From Bacilli bacterium (GTDB taxonomy: Bacteria > Bacillota_I > Bacilli_A > RFN20 > CAG-288), in assembly GCA_900770925.1 (NCBI GenBank), contig CAAGLY010000005.1:1-18919 (forward strand): a stretch of 18,919 nucleotides of DNA, read 5' to 3'. The translations under genes were made by a program, and so were the position numbers. The notes below the pieces were generated by a model. The model searched no databases, had not been told where the DNA came from, and saw nothing but the letters and a program-made list of their open reading frames with translations. Below are positions 7,715 to 16,000 of the stretch, one piece after another. Position 1 is the stretch's first letter. Every line of letters begins with the position of its first letter.

Positions 7715-7747
7715 AAAAGCCTTGGCTTTCCCTATGCCAAGGCTTTT
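7715..7747 (-). terminator. Bidirectional Rho-independent terminator
   Basis: A perfect 12-bp stem AAAAGCCTTGGC / GCCAAGGCTTTT with a nine-base loop. It starts 14 bases after the stop codon of the minus-strand gene (7762) and is flanked by A- and T-runs, so it can also end plus-strand transcripts from the upstream region. Confidence 0.88.
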
Positions 7748-7761
7748 AATCTGAGCAAAGA

Positions 7762-8319
7762 CTACTTTTCTTTGTGATGACGTTCCGTTACATCCTTGCG
7801 GATTCCGGTTAAGGCGTTATAGACTTCCTCATTCGTTGCATCCGGATGCTCTTTCAGGAACTTATCGAAGTCACCGATGATATCGCCCCTATAAGGCTCC
7901 TCATAGGTTTCCTCGTATTCCTGGTTTTCTTCCTCTTCGTCATGGGCTTCCTGAGCTTCGACTGTATTGCTCTTATTCCTATAGAGAGGATAGTTGTTAT
8001 CGATATACCTATGCTCGTGCTTTAAATCATAGTATTCAAAGACAATCCGGATATGGATAGCCGCATCATCCTTAAGCAGAGCAGCGATAGCATTGCTCGC
8101 TTCTTTTTCCTTATCTTCCGTTCCTTTCGGAGCTTCGACTTTGACATCGAGGAAGAATGTCGTCTGCTCCCTTCCATCATGAATCCTAAAGGAACGGGGA
8201 GCGAAGAAGTTGATCTCCTCATCCTTGCACTGATAGATATCCTTGATTGCCTTGTGGAGCTTATCCGTATAACGGATAGCTTCGTATTCATCCCTTCCTA
8301 AAAGTGAAACGGTAATCAT
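7762..8319 (-). CDS. DUF1904-like protein with acidic C-terminal extension
   Basis: A 185-residue cytoplasmic protein. Residues 1-115 have the pattern I associate with DUF1904 (a small alpha/beta family of unknown role): ITVSLLGRDEYEAIRYTDKL at the N-terminus, a mid-domain FFLDVKV strand, then HIRIVFEYYDLKHEHRYIDN. This family call is from memory of its pattern and is moderate. Residues 120-145 are very acidic (HDEEEENQEYEETYEEP), followed by a helical tail. AAGGAG lies about 12 bases before the ATG. A -10-like TAGAAT is at 8361-8356 on the minus strand, with a poor -35. It is monocistronic and ends in a strong terminator. Confidence 0.7.
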   Translation of the reverse strand: MITVSLLGRDEYEAIRYTDKLHKAIKDIYQCKDEEINFFAPRSFRIHDGREQTTFFLDVKVEAPKGTEDKEKEASNAIAALLKDDAAIHIRIVFEYYDLKHEHRYIDNNYPLYRNKSNTVEAQEAHDEEEENQEYEETYEEPYRGDIIGDFDKFLKEHPDATNEEVYNALTGIRKDVTERHHKEK

Positions 8320-8393
8320 TATTGTTCTTTTCTCCTTCCTGATATAACGTAAATTATTCTAACACGGAGAGAGAAAACTACAGCAAAGAAAAT

Positions 8394-8410
8394 GCCGGGC
8401 AATGCCCGGC
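8394..8410 (-). terminator. Terminator of the minus-strand large lipoprotein gene
   Basis: A perfect 7-bp GC-rich stem GCCGGGC / GCCCGGC with a three-base loop lies five bases after the stop codon. On the minus strand it is followed by ATTTTCTTT. Confidence 0.85.
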
Positions 8411-8415
8411 AAGTT

Positions 8416-11400
8416 CTAGATGATAAAGCACTGAATATCTAAGAGGACGACTTTTGAGAATCCTTCTTTCTTTGGACTGATTTTGTAGATCCAATAGGTC
8501 TTCGTCCCATCTGCATTAGCAGCTTCGCCTGTTGCATGGAGGACTTTTGCTGTTTCAGAAGATATGGTCGCATAGGAATATAAGTAGTTCCAGGCTATGG
8601 TCTTATCATTCTTGAAGGTGCTTTCGGCATCAGTCAGGACCTGATTGTTCCATAGTCCTCCCGTAATCTGGATTGTATGCCCGCTTGTGTTGTTACTTGT
8701 TACAATCGGGTCATCTGTTCCAAGGTAAACGAAAGGAGCTACATTTCCGTATAAGGCATCTTTAATCTTCGAAAGGTCATTATCATTCCATTTCTGATTA
8801 TCTGCTTCTGGTTTCTGATAGGCATCATAGGAGTAGACTTTCCTTGTCAATGCGGATGGTTGAGCAATGACCTGTGCCCGTGTTCTGCTTCCGTTCGCAT
8901 TTATTTTTTCAGCAATGAAAGAAGCATAGCCATCGCTGCCGTTTGTAACGCTATTGAACCAATCGATGGTAGTAGTCCAGCCCTCTTTTTCAAAAGCGGA
9001 TTTGGCGTTCAGGACCAGATGAATATTATTGAACAGATCATGGTATTTACCATCTTCCTGTTTGCTGGTGTTTGTGGAAACATATCCATAGGAAAGGGCG
9101 TTTGCCTTCTTGTCTGAGTAGCTTGCCTTAACATAATCTCCCCTGTAGAAATAGGGAATGTCATTGTAGAACTTTCCGGAGATTTTTTGCTTGATATCAT
9201 TAGACCAATCGGTGCTGGTATCCGTAATGCTTAAGGCAGGATCGTAATAAATATTAAGCACTGCTTTTGACGTGTTTGAAGGCCCGTCCTTGTAAAGAAG
9301 AACACGGAGGTAAGAGTTATCTTTGTTGATCTTGTATCCTTCAATACAGATGTGCCCGTTCCGCTTAACTGATGTGCTGACGGTAAAGCCATCCTTTTCA
9401 AAAACCGGAACGGCATCAGTAAGAACTCTGTCATCCCATAATCCGCCTGTAAGCTTGACATTACCGGCGACATCGCCAGAGCTGGCTCTTTTGATGACTT
9501 TCAGCTTAGAACATTCAGCATGGAGATAGACATAGGGAATAGTATATCCGCCAAGGCTAGATGTCATTGCATCGCTTATTTTCTTTGACCAGGCGGTCTC
9601 GGAAGAACCATATGCAGAACTAAAGACAACTTCAAGAACTGTCGGGTGGAAAGGTTCTTTCTCTGTATCGGATGCCGGCTGCTTGAGTGTAATCTTCCTA
9701 GTGGCGCCATCCTTGAACGTCTTTGTTCTCGTATAGGTGTATTTATTGGTTGAGTCAGTGGATTCAGCTGCCTCTCCCCAAGTGCCATTTGCAGTATCGC
9801 TATCGAGAGTGCTCTTTAAGGAAACCGGAATATCATTATTCCAGCGTCCTCCGTTGATTGTCCTTGTACGGGAATTTTCATCCCATTTCGAATAGCAGTG
9901 CTTGGCACCTAAATAGATGTAAGGAAGAGTATAACCTGCTCCGAAATTTGTCTTCCTGGAAGCTTCTGTAGTAGTGGATTCATTGCTGATATCCATGCCA
10001 TCTGCCCAGGAACCATTTTCCGGTTTGCTGTACTTTTCATAATAATTGACCGTAACACTTGCCGTTCCGGCTAGGGAGACTTTGGTATTGTTTGCATTCC
10101 TTGTAACGACAAGAGTATCTCCGTCTTCGAAAGTCTTAGAAGCAGACAGATCAAAGGTACCTTTATCGGAATAGTATTTCTTGGTTACACTGTATCCATC
10201 TGCATTCAAGGCACTCTCTGCATCATAGAGCATCTGCACGTTATACGTTCCGGATAAAGTAGGATAGATGTTTATGGAGGAACTGCTGTAGCTGAAAGAA
10301 GCACGGGTATCTTTCGCACCGATAAAGAAATAAGGGATGACATGCCCATTGAAGTGCTTTTCCCTGGATGACTTGGTGTCCTCATCCCAGCCGGTTGCAT
10401 CAGCATGTTCCTGGGCTTTTCCGGAATAAGTTACGTTCCTGACGATTTTTCCGCTTCTTTCAGCATCATAAGGAACTTCCCTTCCCCTAGTCAGACGGCA
10501 TCCATCGTCTTCCAAAATAGTAGCCTGAATACCTACGCCATAGGAACCAGTATAGCGGTTGACCGTCCAGTTAGCATCTTTGAAAGTCTTTTCTGCTAAA
10601 TCGAGGACCGCATCATTCCAGAATCCGCCGGTAAAGACAAAACGCCGGTAATCCGGTTTATATTCCCTAGTCGGATTCCTAGTTCCTAAATATAGGTAGG
10701 GAATATCATGGTTGTCTGCTTCGGAATGGATTTCAGAAAGGACATCATCATCCCATTTTCCGGCTGCTGTATCCGGATTCCAGATTTCGTCCTTGGTGAT
10801 TTCCCTATATGTACGCCTATTGGAATTCGGTTTTTCAATCGTGACAGTCAGTTTGCAGTTGGTGAAAGTCTTGACGGCAGTGAACTTATCTTTGCCATCT
10901 TCATTTACTTTGCCTGCATTCCATCCGTCATCGCTCTTGAAGGCAGCTAAAGCAGCCGTCCTGATTGAAGAATCGTAGTTCCATCCATATACACGGAGGG
11001 ATTTGTTTCCGTAGGCGCTGTCCAAATAAGGGTTTGTCGATCCTAAGTAGACATACGGAATAGTATTGCCATAAAGCTCTGCCTTGATCTCTGTCTCTTC
11101 GTCACTTGTCCAGGCTGTCTTTTGGCTTGCATCGAAGGGTTCATCGTAGCTTACCTTGATGGCGAAGTTTGAGTCATCCTGTTCAATCTTGACGGAAAGA
11201 TGGACAGAGTCCTTTGTAGCTGTCCTAAGGGTGTTTTCCGGATCTACAGTGACAGTGAAGCCGTCCTGTTCAAAAACGGGCTTGAACTCATTGGCTAAAC
11301 GGCTTCCGTCAAATTGGTCATCTCCGGTGATTTTGTAAAGACTGCTTGACTTTGTCGTACTATCATTGAATCCGTAGATCAGGTTTTTCTTTTTGCCGAT

Positions 11401-11709
11401 GTTGATATACGGGATAACGTATCCGCCGAGATGCTGTTTCCTATCTTCGGCGATTTCTTTTCCCCATAAGGATTCAGAAGAGGTGCTAGTACTCTGGGAT
11501 ACCGATGTACTTGTGCTTTCCTGTCCGCCTGTTGCGTAAGCGGTTTCTCTTGGCTTCTCTGTAGCAGAAGCGGCTGGACGTTCAGTCACTTCCTGGATTT
11601 CTGATTCGGAAGGATTTCCTGCAGGGGAAGAGGAAGAATCAGATGTCTTTCCGTTGCAGCCGACAAGAAGAAGGGATAGTAGGGCGAATATAGTCACGTG
11701 CTTTTTCAT
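8416..11709 (-). CDS. Giant eight-repeat lipoprotein A
   Basis: A 1097-residue predicted surface lipoprotein of unknown function. The signal peptide MKKHVTIFALLSLLLVGC ends in the lipobox LLVGC (Cys18), followed by a low-complexity Ser/Thr/Glu linker to about residue 75. The rest is eight divergent repeats of about 120-135 residues. Each starts with a helix and a G-x-x-IPY-x-YLG core (near residues 93, 212, 333, 455, 591, 719, 845, 987), then a TGG-x-W-[DN] motif, an A-x-x-x-F-x-x-DGW/F-T-V motif, a K-T-F-x-D/N-G strand and a closing strand. The ATG at 11709 is preferred over an in-frame GTG at 11736 because AAGGAG lies between them and the signal peptide then begins correctly. It is the paralogue of the gene at 13045, unit for unit. 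No enzyme motif is seen; binding or adhesion is only a guess. Confidence 0.9.
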   Translation of the reverse strand: MKKHVTIFALLSLLLVGCNGKTSDSSSSPAGNPSESEIQEVTERPAASATEKPRETAYATGGQESTSTSVSQSTSTSSESLWGKEIAEDRKQHLGGYVIPYINIGKKKNLIYGFNDSTTKSSSLYKITGDDQFDGSRLANEFKPVFEQDGFTVTVDPENTLRTATKDSVHLSVKIEQDDSNFAIKVSYDEPFDASQKTAWTSDEETEIKAELYGNTIPYVYLGSTNPYLDSAYGNKSLRVYGWNYDSSIRTAALAAFKSDDGWNAGKVNEDGKDKFTAVKTFTNCKLTVTIEKPNSNRRTYREITKDEIWNPDTAAGKWDDDVLSEIHSEADNHDIPYLYLGTRNPTREYKPDYRRFVFTGGFWNDAVLDLAEKTFKDANWTVNRYTGSYGVGIQATILEDDGCRLTRGREVPYDAERSGKIVRNVTYSGKAQEHADATGWDEDTKSSREKHFNGHVIPYFFIGAKDTRASFSYSSSSINIYPTLSGTYNVQMLYDAESALNADGYSVTKKYYSDKGTFDLSASKTFEDGDTLVVTRNANNTKVSLAGTASVTVNYYEKYSKPENGSWADGMDISNESTTTEASRKTNFGAGYTLPYIYLGAKHCYSKWDENSRTRTINGGRWNNDIPVSLKSTLDSDTANGTWGEAAESTDSTNKYTYTRTKTFKDGATRKITLKQPASDTEKEPFHPTVLEVVFSSAYGSSETAWSKKISDAMTSSLGGYTIPYVYLHAECSKLKVIKRASSGDVAGNVKLTGGLWDDRVLTDAVPVFEKDGFTVSTSVKRNGHICIEGYKINKDNSYLRVLLYKDGPSNTSKAVLNIYYDPALSITDTSTDWSNDIKQKISGKFYNDIPYFYRGDYVKASYSDKKANALSYGYVSTNTSKQEDGKYHDLFNNIHLVLNAKSAFEKEGWTTTIDWFNSVTNGSDGYASFIAEKINANGSRTRAQVIAQPSALTRKVYSYDAYQKPEADNQKWNDNDLSKIKDALYGNVAPFVYLGTDDPIVTSNNTSGHTIQITGGLWNNQVLTDAESTFKNDKTIAWNYLYSYATISSETAKVLHATGEAANADGTKTYWIYKISPKKEGFSKVVLLDIQCFII

Positions 11710-11740
11710 CGTTTTCAATCTCCTTGTTTGATACACGCAG

Positions 11741-11767
11741 ATTATAAAAGGATTGAAAAGCGATGAA
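11741..11767 (-). promoter_or_regulatory. Promoter of lipoprotein A
   Basis: A perfect TATAAT (minus strand, 11746-11741) lies 31 bases before the ATG. The best -35 is TTCATC (11767-11762) with a short 15-bp spacer, so recognition may rely on an activator. The expected leader is about 25 nt and contains AAGGAG. Confidence 0.6.
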
Positions 11768-11802
11768 TTTTTGATAATTAGGATAATGTAGTCTAAGGGT
11801 CA

Positions 11803-11818
11803 AAGAAAGCGCTTTCTT
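11803..11818. promoter_or_regulatory. CcpA/LacI-type palindromic operator
   Basis: AAGAAAGCGCTTTCTT is a perfect 16-bp palindrome with the central CG typical of LacI-family operators, and it is close to the catabolite-response-element pattern TGWAARCGYTWWCA. Its centre lies 67 bp upstream of the lipoprotein A -10 box, i.e. around -77, a position that fits activation better than simple blocking. Confidence 0.65.
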
Positions 11819-11878
11819 AATTGACCGCCTTTTTCCCTTTTCGCATGCATTAAATCAAAGATGAAACCATTTATGAAG

Positions 11879-11897
11879 GATGAACGATAGTGTTGCT
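11879..11897 (+). repeat. Left terminal inverted repeat of IS copy 1
   Basis: GATGAACGATAGTGTTGCT matches the reverse complement of the right end at 16 of 19 positions; the inner 11 bases ATAGTGTTGCT are identical. Confidence 0.8.
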
Positions 11898-11981
11898 TTT
11901 CGGTCGAAGCGGTACAATTCCCAAACTACATCGAAAAAGTTCCGAGGCCGGGCACAGGATGATGTAGCAATCCTCTTGTGA

Positions 11982-12856
11982 TCTGTCCCGGAATTTCCGG
12001 AAAGAACTGTTCGTATATTTCCTGAAGACCATCACTTCAACCTCCGAAAGAGGTCTCTCCGCTTTTTCTCAGAGTGCCCATGCTGTCACGGACACCATAT
12101 AAAGAAACACGGGAAGGAGCACGGACATCAGAGATGGATGTGCCTTGAGTGGGGGAAGACCTTCTCCGACAAAAGCGGCACGATACTGTCCTCCAGTAAG
12201 CTCAGTCCTTCCCAGCTGCGGAAGCTGTTTTCCATGCTCTCCGACGGCACTGCCATCAGACAACTCGTGTATCAGGAACACGTGTCTTTGCAAACCGCGC
12301 TGCTGTGGAAGAGAAAATCACAGAAGATAACGGAAAACGGCGGAAACAAGGTGCTTTCAGGGCAGGTCTTGGCCGACTATGCCTACATAAACGCACCTGC
12401 TTCCATGCGGAAAGGGAAGAACAGGAGGGGCTCTCGAAGCGGCTTTTCCAGATTGCGGTCGGAATCGACACCCATAGGGCCGTGCTCCAAAGGCTTGGCG
12501 GCAGAGGCCTTGCAGGCGGGAAGGACTCATCGAACGCGTTCCTCGGACATGTCGTGCCTGGTTCAATCGGGGCACTTCAGCGGCTGCTTCCCGGGATGCA
12601 GGGAAGTGGCCGTGAACTCCAAGGACGGGGAAGCCCACAAGATCCTCAATCCGGTCAACCGTCTTTGCGACCAGGTGAAGCACATCTTCGCTGTCCACCT
12701 CCGTATCCACCGGAAGAACGTCTGGCTCTGGCTGTCGGAGAAGGCCTTCCGGATGGGGCACGGATGCGGGCTGGCCTTCGGAAAAATATATGTCAGTCTT
12801 CTACAAAGTCATCTTTCGGGAAAACCCTCAGAAGACGGGAAGTCTACGGGATTTAG
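11982..12856 (+). pseudogene. Transposase remnant with zinc ribbon, frameshifted
   Basis: Pieces of one transposase lie in two frames. The frame of 12075 gives a zinc ribbon CPCCHGHHIKKHGK...CLEWGKTFSDKSGT, where the fourth cysteine is Trp, and continues through KVLSGQVLADYAYINAP. The frame then shifts near 12415-12430 to SKRLFQIAVGIDTHRAVLQR and SNAFLGHVVPGS. It shifts back near 12575-12600 to HKILNPVNRLCDQVKHIF, and again near 12810-12830, so that the original stop is the TAG at 12854. An in-frame TGA at 11979 cuts the N-terminus. Layout and motifs suggest an ISXO2-like (IS1595) DDE enzyme; the family call is moderate. It cannot encode an active protein. Confidence 0.75.
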
Positions 12857-12873
12857 CAACACTATTGCTTATC
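12855..12873 (-). repeat. Right terminal inverted repeat of IS copy 1
   Basis: Read on the minus strand this is GATAAGCAATAGTGTTGCT, which differs at two positions from the corresponding end of the copy at 18741-18759. Confidence 0.8.
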
Positions 12874-12935
12874 ATTCTTAAGGAAAATTAAGTCTGGATT
12901 TCAGAAACTATGGGGAAGGAAACAAGAGTGATATG

Positions 12936-12945
12936 AAAGCGCTTT
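12936..12945. promoter_or_regulatory. CcpA/LacI-type operator upstream of lipoprotein B
   Basis: AAAGCGCTTT (10-bp perfect palindrome), within TGAAAGCGCTTTTTC, shares its core with the operator at 11803-11818 and fits the catabolite-response-element consensus on its left half. Its centre is 68 bp upstream of the -10 box of the gene at 13045, almost exactly the spacing found for lipoprotein A. Confidence 0.65.
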
Positions 12946-12981
12946 TTCGTTAGGACGTCTTAATTTTTTCCGAATTTTATA

Positions 12982-13011
12982 TTGAACGAAGAAACAACCA
13001 ATTTTTATAAT
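12982..13011 (+). promoter_or_regulatory. Promoter of lipoprotein B
   Basis: TTGAAC (12982-12987) and a perfect TATAAT (13006-13011) with an 18-bp spacer. Expected start is near 13018. GGGGAGG at about 13028-13034 serves as the ribosome binding site, ten bases before the ATG. Confidence 0.75.
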
Positions 13012-13044
13012 AGTCCATCTTCATAAAGGGGAGGAAACAAGAAG

Positions 13045-16000
13045 ATGAGAGACAAAAAGAAATTTGTATTTTTATCCGCATTATTCATGCTTTTGGCGGG
13101 ATGTGGAGGCGGAACAAAGACGAGCAGTTCTGTTCAGCCGAGCCTGAGCGATAAGCCCTCTGAACAGGAGATAAGCCAGAAACTGCATGAGACTCCATCA
13201 TCAGGAAGCGCAAAGACTGATACATCCGGTACAGGAAGCGCTTCCAAGTCTGAAACACAGAAAGCCCTCTGGGATAAAGGCACCCAGAACAGGAGGAAGC
13301 TGCACTTCGATGGCTTCCTTATTCCGTTTGTCGATATCGGTAAAGGATATGATACGGAATGGAACGATGGTACCTCTAAGGCCACGACTTATAGGTCAAT
13401 TACCGGAGATAAATTCGATGGAACGAAGATGGCAGGTTTTAAAACTACTTACCTTGCTGAAGGATGGACCCAGACGAAAGATACTTCACTGAGTATCATC
13501 TTCGAGAAGGAGGCCTATAAGGTAGAAATCACAAAAAGCAGTGATGGTCTTTTCCTAATCAAGGCTTATTACAATGTTGTCTTCGATGCCTCTAAAGCAC
13601 CTGGCAAATGGGATGAGGATACTCAGAATGAGCTTGATACGGATTTCCCGGGCTTAACTCTTCCTTATCTTTATTTAGGATCTCCGACCTGTTATACAAC
13701 ATTTTCCTCTGCATCCCGTGCTAGGACAATTTATGGATATACTTTTAATGCCTCTATTCTTGAAACGGCAAAAACTACATTTACAGCTGATGGCTGGACA
13801 GTGAAAGAAGCAAGCAACTCCAATGGACCTACATTGTCTATTACAAAGACTTTCGATAATGCTCAGCTTCTCACGGTCACGATTGAGACTTCTTCCTCCA
13901 CTGCGACTAGCCGTTACTCGATTAAGGTCCAGCTTACTGAGAATTGGGATAGTGATCTGTTTACTGATTGGGATGCAACGCTCAAACAGGAATTTATTGA
14001 TAACTGTGATGGACATGTCCCTACCTTCTTCTATTTAGGAACGGGAACTCCGGATTACACTTACAAGGATTCATACTACCAGTTCGTACTTACAGGAGGA
14101 ACGTATGATGCTCGTACTATTCCGCATATCAAGGCCTCTCTTGAAAACGATAAGACAAGGAAATGGACTGTTACAAGGAATGGAAACAATCTAATTGCAC
14201 GAACGGAAATTGAAGATGGATGTCGGTTTATTATCCAGGTGTTGGAGTCTAACGGAAACTCAGGAAAAACCAAGGCGAATATTTACTACATCCCTAAGAG
14301 GACTGTCCCTTCTACTGCGGCAACTGATTGGGATGAGGCAACAAAGCAGCAAAGGAAAGAAGCCTTTGGGCAAACCATTCCGTATATCTATCTTGGCGAA
14401 GACGATATTAAGTGCACCTATGCTGCTTCCTATGCAAAGAGGACCATCCGGACAGTAAATACTGGAACTTTTGTTTCTTCGAATCTTATCTATAACGCTG
14501 CTAAAGTCCTTTCTGAAGCTGGCTGGTCAATAACCTGGAAGCTTGTATCTAATGGTGATGAACTCCATGCTTTTAAGGATTTGGATTCCGGCGACAAGAT
14601 GGGTATCATCCTCTCTCCGGAAAAGAACACGAGCTATGCTAATCTTTATGTTCAGAGGTATGAGAAGTATGACGATAGCTATGTCGGAGCTTGGAACACG
14701 AACCGGAGCTTAAGCAATCAGACTGGCAAAGACACCTCTTCGACCGAGTATCAGATGACACAGAATTTCGGCGGACATAAGTTCCCCTATGTCTATCTGG
14801 GAACGAAACGCCACAGCTCTGCCTGGGATGCTACATCTGGCTCAAGGACCATCTATGGCGGACAGTGGGATGAGAAGACTCTTGCTAAGGTGAAAACTGC
14901 TCTTGAAGCCGATACTCCGGAAGAAGGAGACAGCACATGGACTCTTCAGCTGAATAACGATGATGTTTCTAAGGCGACCTCTCTAACGGCAACTAAGGCT
15001 TTTGCCGATGGCTGTGCTTTTACCATTTCGATTAATAAGCCTTATAGCAGTGGAACTGGCAATAGCCCGATCAGTGTAACTAAGAGGATTATTACCTATA
15101 GAACAAAGTGGGGAACAACGCAGACCGATTGGGCAGATAATATCAAGACAACAATTACAAAAGCCGGATTCCCGTCTGCGGATCTTATTCCGTACGTCTA
15201 TCTTGGAACCGATACTCCGACGGCAAAAAACGGCACTTCTTATCAAGCAAAAAAGGTCACGTTTACCGGAACTGCATTTGACAATCGCGTTTTAGATGAG
15301 TTCGATAAATCAAGGACGAATGCTGGCTGGACTTTAAGCAACGAAAAAAATATCCGCTGTGGCAAGGAAACGCATGCCGCCATCAAATACATTTATGACG
15401 ACTCCGGTGTAGTGACTGCTGCTAGGCGTGCAACCATCTATCGTGCAACCAATAATAGTTCCGGAAAGGCAACAAGGGCGGTTTACTATGATGATGCCTC
15501 TGTGGCTTCTAAAGACAGGTCAGCGGCTTGGACAGATGATCAGAAAACGCTCAGGAAAACATATCTTGGCGGAACCGATGAAGCAATTCTTCCCTCTTTC
15601 AATAGGGGTGCACAAGCTACTGTTGCTTATAACACAGCCAATGGAGGCTACATCGATATTAAGACAGACAACAAAGACAAGAAATTTAAGAGCAACTATT
15701 TCAACTGGTTCAATAATAAGACAATCTTAGATGGCACAGGATGGACAACGGACTTATCTATTTTTGTCAGCCCTACGGCTGATTCCGGACTAACCAAGCT
15801 CTCTGCAACCAAAACTATTTCTACGGGAACAATGAAATTAGAAGTTGTTAATTATTCAAACCAGTACAACAGTGGAATAGAGATTAAAGTCTTTTTCCAT
15901 GAGAACTATGCCCCGACTACTGGAGAAAATGCTAAATGGAGCGCTAGTAATCGGAACTTCAGGACTGAGCACAGGAACGGATATATCATTCCTTACTTCT

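Larger units (their letters stand above)
11879..12873 (+). mobile_element. Decayed insertion sequence, probably IS1595/ISXO2-like (copy 1)
   Basis: A 995-bp segment bounded by 19-bp inverted repeats matching at 16 of 19 positions and visibly GC-richer than its neighbours. It holds a broken transposase gene in plus orientation. The right end matches the partial copy at the end of the window, and that comparison fixes the boundary. The flanking 8-mers (TTATGAAG and ATTCTTAA) are not identical, so no clean target duplication remains. It lies midway between the two large lipoprotein genes and separates them from a formerly shared intergenic region. Confidence 0.85.

Noticed and set aside
8053..11338. 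Several plus-strand open frames of 60-90 codons opposite the DUF1904-like and lipoprotein A genes
   Set aside because: They are antisense shadows with no ribosome sites, no domain pattern and low-complexity composition imposed by the real genes.
11710..11736. GTG start at 11736 adding nine residues to lipoprotein A
   Set aside because: It lies at the expected transcript start without a ribosome site, puts AAGGAG inside the coding sequence, and would place charged residues ahead of a normal lipoprotein signal peptide.
11871..12881. Target-site duplication around IS copy 1
   Set aside because: The flanking 8-mers TTATGAAG and ATTCTTAA differ. Shifting the frame gives at best 6 of 8 matches, which is not convincing.
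12138..12881. A 247-codon open frame within the IS, taken as a whole gene
   Set aside because: Only its two ends read as transposase; the middle is in another frame, so it is part of a frameshifted pseudogene.
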